Below are positions 1 to 10,387 of a stretch of DNA of 64,000 bases, one piece after another. The notes beneath the pieces were generated by a model. The model was given only the letters and a program-made list of their open reading frames with translations, did not search any database and had not been told where the DNA came from. This DNA comes from Lampris incognitus (Eukaryota; Chordata; Actinopteri; Lampriformes; Lampridae). The stretch covers positions 33,952,957-34,016,956 of the forward strand of contig NC_079214.1 of the NCBI RefSeq assembly GCF_029633865.1, given 5' to 3'. The first letter of the stretch is position 1. Every line of letters starts with the position of its first letter. The translations under genes were made by a program, and so were the position numbers.

Positions 1-36
1 CAGACTCTGGTTGAGGCTGTCATCAACTGTTGAAAC

Positions 37-38
<2 letters not shown>

Positions 39-135
<97 letters not shown>

Positions 136-150
136 ATGCGTGCGTGCGCA
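39..150. repeat. (TG)n microsatellite grading into (TGCG)n
   Basis: About 24 TG units are followed by about 16 TGCG units. The predicted Cys-Val frame across it is a by-product of the repeat and is not a gene. Confidence 0.97.
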
Positions 151-479
151 CGTGTGTAGTGAATGAACATGTCTACACAGGTGCTCATGGACACTCAGCT
201 GCAAATGCATAGGCTTGCTCAATAGTGCATGGCGGTTTGCAAGTGCGCAGGGCACATGTGTCTAATTTCTGCTGCCTGTGGACCCTGTTTGTGACAGTTC
301 ATGCATCACAAAGGGAACAGGGGACAGCTCCATATGTTGCCCATGTCTATTTGGCTCTCTGTGAGGCTGTGGCAACCTTGACCTGCCCCCCCCACCCCCC
401 TCCTCCTTCGATCGTCATTGTTCCACCATAATTGCACACGGTTACGTAAATATTCACCATAACTGAACCCAAAAATGGG
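151..479. other. unassigned single-copy-looking sequence
   Basis: Apart from a short C-run near 387-402 I see no gene, repeat or RNA signal here. Confidence 0.5.
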
Positions 480-614
480 AAGAGAAGAGAAGAGAAGAGA
501 AGAGAAGAGAAGAGAAGAGAAGAGAAGAGAAGAGAAGAGAAGAGAAGAGAAGAGAAGAGAAGAGAAGAGAAGAGAAGAGAAGAGAAGAGAAGAGAAGAGA
601 AGAGAAGAGAAGAA
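480..614. repeat. (AGAGA)n pentanucleotide microsatellite
   Basis: About 27 nearly perfect copies of a 5-bp purine unit form a purine-only strand of roughly 130 bp. Such tracts can adopt triplex DNA. The Leu/Phe/Ser-rich frame on the - strand is an artefact. Confidence 0.97.
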
Positions 615-1004
615 AAGGAGTCTGTTAGGTGCGCCAAAGAACTGGCATTGACAGTACTATATAGTTGTTAGTGCTGGCTCTGTCTTGTTTTTCTGTCTGT
701 CAATGCTGATGATAGGTGTGCTGGCAAACCTATATCCAGCAGATCCATTATTAATGTTATTAGCTGCAGCCGTGTTTATCCTGCTATGCTTACATCACAG
801 AGTACCAAGACCAGCCTAGCATGTTTAAAATCTTTAGATGGTTTTTTAACCTGTAGATGTCAACAAACCCACTAAAATGGACAATTATGTATGTACAATT
901 AAGGCAAAAAATTAGGATGGATGTAAACAGTTGTATATTAGTCCCAATGATATTTTATTTTAACACTCTATACTGCACACCTGTCGTCAAACTATAAAAA
1001 AGTA
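615..1004. other. unassigned AT-rich DNA
   Basis: No supported feature; ordinary AT-rich intergenic or intronic sequence. Confidence 0.5.
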
Positions 1005-1500
1005 AGCTTACAGAGGCTTCAAGTAGCTTATAATGATGCTATGAGAATACTGCTAAAAAGACATAGATGGTGTAGTCCAAAGAGAGGCGAAACGTCTTCA
1101 CGGATGTATACCAAGTCCAGTTGCACTTGATTCAACTCCTTTGGATAACCATGACCTGGATAAATGAGAACATTCACAGACAGATGGTGTAATGCAAGTG
1201 AAATGTTTGTGGCTGCAGGAGTCAATACCTTTCAGGCTCTTCTAAGAAAGCTCATGTATAGATTTATTTGCCGGCTCAGTGACTCTGATAATGTAATCAT
1301 CAACAGTTTAACTAATATAAGATTCAGTGCCATACGCTACCAATCCCGGCAGTGGGACCACTGGTATAGCTGCCTTCTCATAAGACACTGACTTGTTCCA
1401 TTTATGCTATTTATTGTGTTTACTCTTTGTATTGTCTGGGGTTTGTCTTTTACCTTTTTGTCTTTGTCTGTTATGGACCCTGAGTCCACAATAAAGTTTT
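1005..1500 (+). pseudogene. non-LTR retrotransposon, C-terminal coding remnant and 3' end
   Basis: Reading + strand, YNDAMRILLKRHRW is followed, after a 107-bp interruption, by NASEMFVAAGVNTFQALLRK, MYRFICRLSDSDN and a stop near 1389. This is the extreme C-terminus type found downstream of the reverse transcriptase in fish LINEs (recognised from the family pattern, not from a search). The 3' part ends with an AATAAA signal near 1491 followed by a GAATTGAATGAATTTAA-type tail, as expected for a LINE 3' terminus. The copy is 5' truncated and inactive; the clade is not certain. Confidence 0.6.
1075..1181. mobile_element. 107-bp short insertion in the LINE remnant, TSD AGATGGTGTA
   Basis: The LINE frame is interrupted here and resumes in frame once one copy of a perfect 10-bp duplication, AGATGGTGTA (1065-1074 and 1182-1191), is removed. 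The inserted sequence contains GAGAGGCGAAACGTCTTC and CCAAGTCCAGTTGCACTTG. A 52-bp relative of its middle lies at 14826-14877. The GAGGCGAAAC string resembles the 3' half of a hammerhead core (second strand of stem II, then GAAA), so this may be a 5'-truncated retroposon with a ribozyme-type end. Confidence 0.75.
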
Positions 1501-1837
1501 GAATTGAATGAATTTAATTAAATTAAGGTATGATTTTGAATATGGTGAATCTTGATGTTTCACTAAAGATAACTTTGAAAGGGGCATCCTCTTTGATGCC
1601 CACGCCAACCTCAAGTTGAATGAGGAGCAAAATATTCCACTCCTCATTTGTTGAGCACTTTTATCAGCACCATTGACGGTTTGAAAAAAAAACAATTTAT
1701 ATATAATAGGCGTCTAAAGCGTGACGTACATTTCATGCCCAAATAAGGGATTCCAGATCCAACCCTGATTCGGTCCAATCAAATGTAAAAATTAACTCTG
1801 TCCATTGCTAATATTAACACTTTTCACTTTTGAGGAT
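1501..1837. other. unassigned AT-rich DNA
   Basis: A short - strand frame exists (1471-1695) but has no recognisable domain. Nothing else is supported. Confidence 0.45.
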
Positions 1838-1867
1838 TCTCAGAAAGTTAAATCACTTCATCTGAAC

Positions 1868-1925
1868 ACGAAGCTTAGTGGAGGAAACATTTCATCACTC
1901 ATCTAAGTGACTTCATCAGTCTCAA
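1868..1925 (-). ncRNA. hammerhead-ribozyme-like motif, Penelope tail copy 1 left
   Basis: On the - strand CTGATGA (1913-1919) is followed by a stem (AGTCACT pairing with GAGTGAT) and then GAAA (about 1890-1893), the arrangement of the hammerhead core CUGANGA - stem II - GAA. Hammerhead ribozymes are known in tails of Penelope-like elements. Stem I does not pair cleanly next to the core, so activity is doubtful. Confidence 0.45.
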
Positions 1926-2026
1926 CTGGCTGCAGGTATCCCCACCCTCACAAACAGCACAGTTGCATGACTGAAACCAATGGTCAGCTTCATCTACATT
2001 AACTACAGTTACAATGGTAATGTGTA

Positions 2027-2353
2027 CTATTCACAGAGGATTTGGGAATGTTTGCAATCACAGCATTTTAAGATGGCAACAGGTGTACTCTTAGCCCCCC
2101 CCCCCCGGTTCAGGGACAGTCGATCGCTCTTCACATAGATGGCCTCTATGAATCCCTGTTCAAACCAGCATTCCTCCCTATCAAGGATGTACACATCCTC
2201 ATCCTTGAAAGAGTGGCCACCGTCCTGTAGATGGGTGTAGACCGCGGAGTCCTGGCCTGACGTGTTAGCTCTTCTGTTTTGTGCCATCCTCCTGGCACTT
2301 AACACTATATTGCTCTGTTTGTGCCGGGGGACCCGATCCTTAGGTTGGACCAA
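2027..2353 (-). pseudogene. GIY-YIG endonuclease domain fragment of a Penelope-like element
   Basis: The - strand frame contains PKDRVPRHKQSNIV, RRMAQNRRANTSGQDSAVYT, DREECWFEQGFIEAIYVK and LNRGGG. These are characteristic of the C-terminal endonuclease domain of Penelope-like proteins. The GIY-YIG core that should sit between HKQSNIV and RRMAQ (present in the 10.6-kb copy as DFYIGKIKQ) is missing, so this copy has an internal in-frame deletion of about 25-30 codons. The acidic residue in FIEAIYV is kept. The protein would nick target DNA for insertion; this fragment cannot. Confidence 0.7.
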
Positions 2354-2483
2354 TTTCTGGTGCAGCGTGTTTCGGGGTTTAAGCTCTAGTTAATGGTCAC
2401 ATCAATTTGTATATAAAACCCATCGTTGGTTTCGGTCGTTATGCAACTATGCTGTTTGTAAGCGTGGGGATACCTGCAGTCAG

Positions 2484-2535
2484 CTGAGACTGATGAAGTC
2501 ATTTACATGAGTGACGAAATGTGTCGTGTGCTTGA
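2484..2535 (+). ncRNA. hammerhead-ribozyme-like motif, Penelope tail copy 1 right
   Basis: CTGATGA at 2490-2496, stem II GTCA/TGAC, and GAAA at 2516-2519 on the + strand, in opposite orientation to the left tail of the same element. Same caveat on stem I. Confidence 0.4.
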
Positions 2536-2984
2536 CATTACCAGTGACCCCTCATAGTTTGGTGACACAGTATCTCCACCACAGATGTTAGCAAAACAAT
2601 TCATGTTAAAATATGTAATAACCTTGTCCTGTGTCATGTCTACTTAAAATACTCAATCTATTTCAAAAGGAGGTCTATAGAAATTGCTTTTCTTTTTTAA
2701 CATTTTGCAGATGACTCAAAAAGTTCTGCTCAGATCATGCCGGCTCAAGCAAAGATATAGACTGCAATCTTTGCTGCACATATTCACCTCTCTTTCCACC
2801 CCATCTTTCTTATTATGCCCCACTTTTCTATCCAATAAAGATAACAGCTGCCAGAAAGTAGCAGTGCATATGTCGGATAATTAAACCGGTGCTGGCATTT
2901 ACAATGGCTGCTAGGGAATGACCTCTGAAAAAAAGCTCAGGTAAAGTTATAGAGCTACTGATGTGGAGGTTTAGTATCACAGGC
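2536..2984. other. unassigned sequence
   Basis: No gene or repeat signal that I can support. Confidence 0.45.
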
Positions 2985-3346
2985 GGGGCTGGAGGTGGCA
3001 GAGTTGAAGATGCTAAGATTTTCATTGGGAGTGACGAAGAAAGACAGGATTAGGAACAAATATATTAGAGGGACAGCTCAGGTTGGACGGTTTGGAGACA
3101 AAGCAAGAGAGGCAAGATTGAGATGGTCTGGACATGTGTGGAGGAGAGATGTTGGGTATATTGGGAGAAGGATACTGAATATGGAGCTGCCAGGGAAGAG
3201 GAAAAGAGGAAGACCAAAGAGGAGGTTTATGGATGTGATGAGAGAGGACATGCAGGTGGCTGGTGTGACAAAGGAAGATGCCGAGGACAGGAAGAAATGG
3301 AAATGGATGATCCGCTGTGGCGACCCCTAACGGGAGCAGCCAAACG
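2985..3346 (+). pseudogene. RTE-like LINE, C-terminal coding remnant and 3' end
   Basis: The + strand frame 2995-3330 reads through ARLRWSGHVWRRDVGYIGRR, KRKRGRPKRRFMDVMREDM and KWMIRCGDP before a stop. This is the familiar basic C-terminus of fish RTE-type reverse transcriptases. The final segment TGTGGCGACCCCTAACGGGA plus GCAGCC is the LINE 3' end, followed by a trinucleotide tail. This 3' end closely resembles the 3' end of the SINE at 23692-24036. The copy is heavily 5' truncated, as is usual for LINE insertions. Confidence 0.75.
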
Positions 3347-3347
3347 T

Positions 3348-3351
3348 AGTG

Positions 3352-3393
<42 letters not shown>
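3348..3393. repeat. (GTA)n tail microsatellite
   Basis: About 14 GTA units directly follow the RTE-like 3' end, so this is probably the element's expanded tail. Confidence 0.9.
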
Positions 3394-3509
3394 TTGGTGA
3401 CATTGAAAGCATATTCATTTATGTTCCCTTTCAGGATGTGTTTATGGGTGTGTGGTCCATATATGTAGATATTACCTTCAATCTCTTAAATTGCCTTATA
3501 ATACATAGC

Positions 3510-3548
<39 letters not shown>

Positions 3549-4719
3549 GTACAACTGCTAGAGTTCCCATTACCTCAGGTTATGACTCTTGCGATGTTTT
3601 TATACGTTTTAATATTTCATGTTAATGTTTAGCCATCAATATGAATTAAACCTATAATAGACCTATTATCATTATTTATTCATGTACTTCCGCACTGTTG
3701 TAGCCTCAAAGATATTACTTTGGAGATCATTTGCAGTTGTGGTGCGTTGGCCAGTGGGAAGTGTAACAGATGTAGGGAGGTAGTGAAAGCAGTATGGTCT
3801 TTTAATAATAGAATGCATGAGGAGAAAATGAAAGAGCTCCTTCCTTTGGAGCTTTCTTCTTATCTGCTTGCCCGGCCCCTATCAAAGATAAGATCAACAT
3901 CTATTTTGCTTTTTCTTTCTATTCAGACATTAGGTGGACTTTTGTGTCCAGTGGAACCTATACTTAAGTAGAGTTCTTTGCCAATAGCTGAAATGTTTTC
4001 TTTCTTTTTTTATGGATGGCTGGAATAAATCACCTATGGCCCACAAAAAAGTTTCAACAAGTGTGCTTTTTCTTCAAAAACACGTGATCCTTCTCACATC
4101 ATCTTTTCCATTCGGACACAAGGTGAGGGCAATTCCTCCTTTTTGATGAACTTCTGCTAACAAATGGATTTCTGTAGCGCTTTCCCACTCTTGTGACAAA
4201 ATGTGCTTTACAAACTACTGACACCATAGTAAAGGAGGCCCCAGTGGGAACTGAACACACATCTAGTGCAGCTCGCTGCAAGGGAGTAGGAGTCCTTTGG
4301 GTCAAATTAATCGGGGAGATGGTGAATGGATTCTCCTTTTCTTCACACTCAGTAGTGCTAACAAGGGATTTGTGATCCCTCCAATAACTATCTAGTGACC
4401 TTTCAGGTCCTAAATCTTTGACACAGCAATATCTCACTATCTCAGCCCATATGCTCTTATCTAAGTACTTTTTGCCTCCATAGTGCAAGTTTTTTTTTAC
4501 ACATACACACACACTAACATGAACATGCTTGCAAAAACACTCAGCAATGCCCTGTTTCTAATCTATATTTGATTGGTTTCTCTCCCTCGTGCTTCATATA
4601 GTGTCTCATGAATATTCAGTAAGTGTGTGGACAGGTCGCAGATGTAGTCAGAACTGGGCCACAAGAATTCCATTAAATCTAAATGGTAATTCTTCATAAA
4701 AGGTCCTTGTGAGTATGGT

Positions 4720-4756
<37 letters not shown>

Positions 4757-4987
4757 TCATGGTTTTAAATGTACTGCATGTATGCTGCATTTATGTTCTG
4801 CAAATTATCATTGATAGACAGACGGAATATAAATCTAGATGAGTGGGGTCCATTATCATGTAAAAAGCACACTTTAAAGGACTTCGACTATGGATGCCAT
4901 CTTTTTTTCTCATCTGGACACCTAGAGCAAAATAAAAAAGAAGAAGAAGAAAAAAAATAGGCATTTATCATTCAGACAGACATAAGG
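3394..4987. other. unassigned DNA with (CA)n at 3511-3547 and (TG)n at 4723-4754
   Basis: Contains two microsatellites. Open frames at 3720-3971 (+) and 4099-4512 (-) show no domain I recognise and no splice context that supports an exon. Confidence 0.5.
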
Positions 4988-5178
4988 TGAAGTAATACTT
5001 GGGGTAGTATTGGTCGAGGATCAATGACCACACCGGGTTATAGGACTCAGGTTTAATCGTGGCTCAGTAGGCAGACGTAATAACCATACATGGTAGTGGT
5101 GTAACCATAATAACAGTCCGGGTAGTACATAACACCTAGTGTAGTTCCAGTGGATATACATAGCATTATATCACTACA
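4988..5178 (-). repeat. 3' LTR of the gypsy element
   Basis: 191 bp, TG...CA ends, identical to the 5' LTR except at position 7. The + strand left end TGAAGTAATACTTGGGG abuts TSD TAAGG. Confidence 0.95.
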
Positions 5179-5190
5179 TCCCCCGTTTAG
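5179..5190 (-). other. polypurine tract
   Basis: On the - strand, AAACGGGGGA lies directly before the 3' LTR, where plus-strand DNA synthesis would be primed. Confidence 0.7.
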
Positions 5191-5412
5191 TTTTCAATTT
5201 TTACAGTATCAAAATACTCTAGAACATTCGGTTATATAAACCAACATATCACACAATTCCAATGTGGTACAATCATTGATCAGCATTGTACAGTCATTAC
5301 ACAGAGGTTGCCTTCTCTTTTTTTTTTTTTTTTTTTAGACAACACACTCAGAATTGTCCATCTCAAAAAACAATAAACATATTCAGAGCCCTCCTTTTGT
5401 GTGTGATTGTCT

Positions 5413-8400
5413 CTACTCATAGTCCTTGTAGTGAGCTGGTTTGGAAACAGCTCTTCCATATCTTGTGCATACTGTCTTGTGTGTTTCACAGGTTTGGCTG
5501 GAAGAAGTTCCAGCTGCATGAGTGTCCCGTTGAGGTTCTGTGAAGCGGGTTCTTGCGCTCCTCAGTGCATGGGGGTGGTGAATTTCCCGCAGGTGGCTCC
5601 TGCCACGTCTGAGTTTGTTCCCATTTGATGTTTGCACAATGTAGCTCCTTGGCTCATCACACTTTTGTACGACGGTGGCTGGATACCAAGTCCCTTTTTC
5701 CTTGTTTAGGACAGATACGTGCTGTCCGGGACCGAGTGGAGGTAGTTCTCTGCCGCTGCTGCGGTCATGATGTTCCTTCATGTTTGCTGTTCTCTGCTCC
5801 AGGTGGAGTCGGTTTTCCTCCTTGCCTGGGTCCCCTCGACTCGGCAGCAGGGTGGTGACTGGCCTTCCGAAGATCAGTTCTGCTGGTGATGGTAGTTTAC
5901 TGTCGATGGGTGTTGCTCTGACCTGTAATAAGGCCACTTGTATGTTACCTTCACAATGGATTTGATGTGTCGCACATGCCTCTCAATGAATCCATTGCTT
6001 TTTGGATAGTGGGGTGAGCTTGTCACTTGCCTGATTCCCCAGTCAGCCGTGAATTTCTGGAACGCGTGCCCTGTGTATTGGGGTCCATTATCTGTAAGTA
6101 TCTCGTCAGGCCTTACAGACATGTACATTTCCATTTTTTGTGCAACTGCCCGGCTGGACACAGGCATGGACATTTCATCCACTAGAGGGAACTTAGAATA
6201 TCTGTCCACAATCAGTAAATACTGATGTCCATCAATCTCGAATAGATCAAAAGCTAGGGCTTGCCATGGTTTTGACGGTGTGTTGTGTGGGTTGAGAGGT
6301 TGCTTTGGATTTGCATCCTGATGTTCCACGCATACGCTACATGACCTGCAGACTCTTTCGATGTCATTGTTCATTCTGATCCAGTTGACACTTTCTCTCG
6401 CCAGTCGCCGTGTCTTTTTGATGCCCTGGTGTCCTACATGCAGCTGTTCAAGTATAGAATCAGTCATGGAGTCTGGGATGAGCACCTTTCTGCCTTTGAA
6501 TATGACTCCTGCTTCAACTGCGAGCTCATCTCTGAATGACCAGTACTCACGTAGTTGTCTTGGTAGAGCTTTGATGTTGTCTGGCCATCCCTGGTGGATC
6601 AGCTCTTTCAGTGCATTGAGTCTGGGGTCGCTGGTGGTTTCCGTGTGGAGTGCGTCCTGTTTCTCGGGAGAGAAGTTTATCATTGCAACAGTGAGCATCT
6701 CTGGATCCTCGACTTCTGCCTCTATTCCGTCAATGCGCTCGTCCAGCTCGATGTTGCTGTTGTTCTCAGGGTTGGGTAGTCAGCTGAGTGTGTCTGCCAG
6801 GACCATCTGGTTTCCTGGTCGATACGTGACCTCGTAGTTGTATCCTTGTGTTTTTATCAGCATTCGCTGAAGCCGTGGCGGGGCGGCATGCAGTGGCTTT
6901 GTGCATATGGTAACGAGGGGTTTGTGGTCTGTAACTACAATGAATGACTTCCCATACAGGTAGGTATGGTATCGCTGCATTCCATAGACTATGGCCAGCA
7001 TTTCTCGCTCTATGTTGCTGTACCTGGATTGGCAGTCGTCCAGTGTCTTTGAGCTAAAAGCTATGGGTCTTTTGTTCTGCACTAATGCCACGTCCAGTCC
7101 TTTCTGTGATGCATCGACCTCAAGTGTCAGAGGTGTGCTTGGATCATAGTACTTCAGGCAGTCATATTCATTGATAACTGATTTCAGGTCCTCAAAGCTC
7201 TTTTGGTGGTCTGTGTCCCATGTCCAAGGCACGTCACTTTTCAGCAGCACCCTCAGTGTGTGTGCTTTGTCTGCGAACTTTGGGATGTAGGGTGACAGGT
7301 AGGTCAGCATCCTCAAGAATCTGCTCAGTTCATCTTTGTTCTGGGGTGTCGGCATTTTCTGGATGTCTCTGATTTTGGCTGGGTCAGGTTTGATACCTTT
7401 GTCTGTGTACAGGTTGCCAAAGAATGAGATGCTTGTCTGTTTGATTGTGCACTTGTCACTGTTGAACACAATACCTGTCTTGGCTGCTCTCTCCATCAGG
7501 TTGGTCAGGTTCCTGTCATGCTCCTCTTCGCTTGCTCCGTAGACTGCGATATCATCAGCTATGCTTACGACACTGTCGAGCCCCTCCAGGATTTGGTCCA
7601 TCTTTGCCTGGAAGAGATCTTGAGACACAGACCAAATGGCAAACGTTTCCAGCAGTATCTACCAAATGGAGTTCAGAATGTGGTTAGCAGTTGTGACTCT
7701 TCCTCTAGGTGTATTGACCAATATCCAGCTTTTGTGTCAAGTTTGCTGAATATTTTTGCATTTGCCAACTTTGGGTTCAGTTCCTCCAAAGTAGGAATCT
7801 TGTGTGGGCATCTCCTAAGGCTGGCATTAAGCTTTTGGGGGTCTAAGCATATACGAAGGGAACCGTCTTTCTTTGTGCTGTATGCCAGACTCGAGCACCA
7901 GTCTGTGTGCTGTTCTACTTTTCTTAACACATCTTGTTCGACTAGGTTATTCAGTTCATCTTTCAGTTTGTCTTTGGTGTGAATGCTGCACTTATGTGGT
8001 GGGTCTATGAATGGTTCAGCATCCTTTTTCAGGAAGAGCTTTGCCTTTCCACTGAAGTTGCCAATTTTGTCAAACTGGTCTGGGTATGCTGTCTTTAGGT
8101 CTGCACTGTTAGATATGGTCATTTTGGGTTTTGTCTGTCTTGTGTTGACTTTTTTCTGGTTTGCATTTCCTTTCTCGGTCACTGCATCTACATTGACAGT
8201 CACTAGGTTTAACAGTTCACATGTTGGCAGCCCAACTATGGCTGGCCCTGGTACGTCTACAACATAGAACTTTGCATTGATCCATTTGGATTCTTTGTAA
8301 TGGCATGGCATGTCAATGGTGCCTAGGCAGGGGATGGCGTGACCACTGTATGCAGATAGCCTCCTGTTGGTTTTTTTCAGTCGTTTCTGGGTGCATGCAT

Positions 8401-8639
8401 TTTCACCGTACATCTGCTTGAAGGTACGTAATGGGAGTGTGTTGCCTGACGCACCTGTGTCTATCTTCAGATGTAGTGTGTATCCACGACCAGGTAGGTC
8501 AGGTGGTGTCACCTTCAGGACTCTGTACGCCTCCTCTCTGGCCGGCTTGCTGTCTATGCTATGCATGCACTTTTCACTGATAGTTATGGAGTGGAACTGT
8601 TTCTGGTAAGTACTTTCGTTCTCACTGTCCGTTTCACTG
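5413..8639 (-). pseudogene. pol: gypsy pol: protease, reverse transcriptase, RNase H, integrase
   Basis: In - strand order: retropepsin motif DTGASGNTLP near 8460; RT start LRICLDPQKLNASLR near 7855; RT catalytic IADDIAVYG near 7550; RNase H LTLEVDASQKGLDVAL near 7120; integrase zinc finger H-H-C-C (HVGHQG ... CRSCSVC, about 6440-6350); integrase core FDLFEID, TDNGPQYTG and GFIERH; and a C-terminal chromatin- or DNA-binding region to 5413. The frame is broken by a stop plus a frame slip between about 7675 and 7630, a TGA at 6778-6780 where DTLS should run on (probably a CpG transition of an Arg codon), and a frame change near 5945. The RT finger/palm junction is hit, so no working protein is expected. 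Confidence 0.9.
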
Positions 8640-9466
8640 CTACTCTCTACAGCATGTATGCGAGTCCTGCTCTGTTTCTTTATAGGTTTTGCGCTTGTGC
8701 TGTTTGTCTTGTGGTGTGTGGGACTTACTTCCCCCGCTCCTGCTCTGGCTGGAGTGTTCCTGGCGCTCTCGTTTGCCCTTCCTGCAGCACCGCTCCCAGT
8801 GACCTTTTGCACCACACACATTGCATTCATCATCATATGCAGGACATCGACGTGGTTTGTGGCTTCTCCCACAGTTACGACATATGCGGTCCCTGTCCAC
8901 AGCGTGGATTCTCTCATGTGTGACAGGCTAAGTTTGTCTAACTGTTCATTGCCTGCTGTCAGGGCTTCATCTTTTCGTCCCTCGACCAGAACCTCTGCTA
9001 TGGAGTATCCTTTTGGTTTGCTGTATAGATCATTCCTCAGGGCATCATGGGGAGTGCTCGCAATAATAAGCTCAATCATACGCTCGTTAAGGTCTTCGTC
9101 TGAAAACTGACATTTCTGTGCTGGTGTTCTGGCTCTGTTCACAAAATCATCAATATTCTCATCTGGTTTCTGTCTGTGTTGCATCAGTTGCAGTCTATGG
9201 ATTCTGAAATTTATGTTCAACTTTAGCTGTTTTTCAAAGAAGTCCCATAGTTTGGCAGGCTTTTTCTTGTCATCATCGGTGAGACCACTGGCGTTCAGTC
9301 TTTTTAATCCTCCATCTCCGATTCCAAGACATATTTTCCTAGCTTGTTTAGCTGCGCCATTTATTTCTTCATCTTCTAAATACAGTGTCATTTTCTGTTT
9401 ATACAGTGAAATTGCCTCACCCAGGTCCGGGTCTGACCAATTCATCGTCGGTAGATGCGATGCCAT
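8640..9466 (-). pseudogene. gag: gypsy gag with CCHC-type zinc knuckle
   Basis: The frame starts at 9466 (MASHLPTMNWSDPDLGEA) and covers a capsid-like region with WDFFEKQLKL and RIHRLQLMQHRQKPDENI. The zinc-knuckle segment CRNCGRSHK ... ECNVCGAKGHWERCC (about 8885-8780) lies in a different frame from the start and from the downstream protease. Two opposite 1-nt type slips, near 8915 and between about 8800 and 8640, are needed to join them. Gag packages element RNA and forms the particle. A programmed frameshift is possible for one junction but not obviously for both. Confidence 0.85.
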
Positions 9467-9596
9467 GACGTCTCCTGTTGCTAGCTAGCTAGTTAGCTTT
9501 GCGGCTAGCTCAGCTCCGGCGCACTCTTGCTTGAATGATGACAGAAATTATCCACGGACAATTTTATCAGTCTATCTTCATTCTTCATAGAGAGTA

Positions 9597-9613
9597 CTTT
9601 ACCGCTGCCACCA
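9597..9613 (-). other. primer-binding site
   Basis: On the - strand TGGTGGCAGCGGTAAAG follows the 5' LTR with no gap. The leading TGG matches the CCA end of a tRNA; I did not identify which tRNA. Confidence 0.75.
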
Positions 9614-9804
9614 TGAAGTCATACTTGGGGTAGTATTGGTCGAGGATCAATGACCACACCGGGTTATAGGACTCAGGTTTAATCGTGGCTCAGTAGGCAG
9701 ACGTAATAACCATACATGGTAGTGGTGTAACCATAATAACAGTCCGGGTAGTACATAACACCTAGTGTAGTTCCAGTGGATATACATAGCATTATATCAC
9801 TACA
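9614..9804 (-). repeat. 5' LTR of the gypsy element
   Basis: 191 bp, partner of 4988-5178; its outer edge abuts TSD TAAGG at 9805-9809. Confidence 0.95.
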
Positions 9805-9809
9805 TAAGG

Positions 9810-10365
9810 GTCAGTCTGTCTCTTCCTGTGCGGGGGCTCTGCTCCCTGTGAGAGCGAATGAAATTACTGATGACAACCATCCTGACCACTCTGTGGAAGA
9901 AAGAGAGAGAAACATGGCCACAGAAAGTGAGCGAGAGAACTGAGAAGATATGTGGCAGTCTTCAAAAATAAGGATAATACACAATAGACAATAATGACAA
10001 AAATACTAATATTATGAAACCAGTACCACTGTTTGGCCATGGAGAAGTAGACGTAAGTGAATCTTGTAAACTCGTACAGTGAACATTTTGGAGTGGGGTG
10101 CAGACAATCAAGATATCTCTGTAATAAATAATAGAATAAAATAGAGCCTGGATTGTGGAGGGTTGATTTCACCAGTGTGCTAGCTTCTTGGTTTACCACA
10201 ATCGCGGCTGATAAATGTAGCTAGACGATGGAACACAGGGAGGACAGTGAATGGATGTGTGATTAGCTGTCAGTGTGTACTGCTGTCAATCATGGAGCTC
10301 CTCAGACACACACCTTTTGGAGGGAGATAACAGAACAGAACGACGGGGGAACTGTCACACAGGCA
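9810..10365. other. unassigned sequence
   Basis: Flank of the gypsy insertion. A 111-codon - strand frame is present with no recognisable domain. Confidence 0.45.
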
Positions 10366-10387
10366 TCACAGAAAGTTGAATCAGTTC

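Larger units (their letters stand above)
1838..2535 (-). mobile_element. Penelope-like retroelement fragment with inverted tails (copy 1)
   Basis: A - strand GIY-YIG-type coding fragment lies between two related tail sequences in opposite orientation. The left tail (about 1845-1995) reads on the - strand and the right tail (about 2420-2530) on the + strand. Both carry the same string of landmarks: GGGGATACCTGCAG, then GACTGATGAAGTCA, then GAAA. Terminal pseudo-LTRs that can lie inverted are a known habit of Penelope-like elements. Relatives lie at 10366-11028 and around 31862-31888 plus 35114-35275. The copy is truncated and inactive. Confidence 0.75.
4988..9804 (-). mobile_element. complete Ty3/gypsy LTR retrotransposon, young but coding-defective
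   Basis: Two 191-bp LTRs (4988-5178 and 9614-9804) begin TG and end CA on the - strand and are flanked by a perfect 5-bp target duplication TAAGG (4983-4987, 9805-9809). A primer-binding site touches the 5' LTR and a purine tract touches the 3' LTR. Between them, gag (zinc knuckle), protease, reverse transcriptase, RNase H and integrase lie in the Ty3/gypsy order on the - strand. The LTRs differ at one position only (base 7 from the left end, A versus C), so the insertion is recent; even so, gag-pol carries stops and frame slips. Total length is 4817 bp. Confidence 0.95.

Noticed and set aside
30-212. Cys-Val-rich frame
   Set aside because: A translation of the (TG)n/(TGCG)n microsatellite. 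Similar frames over GA, CT, CA and GT arrays elsewhere were rejected for the same reason.
3720-3971. Possible small gene with a Cys-rich start (CSCGALASGKCNRCREVV)
   Set aside because: Looked like a zinc-binding motif, but spacing fits no family I know and there is no splice or promoter context.
4099-4512. 137-codon - strand frame
   Set aside because: No domain, and no donor/acceptor pair that would make it an exon. A THAP-like reading (CVKDLGPERSLDSYW) is too weak.
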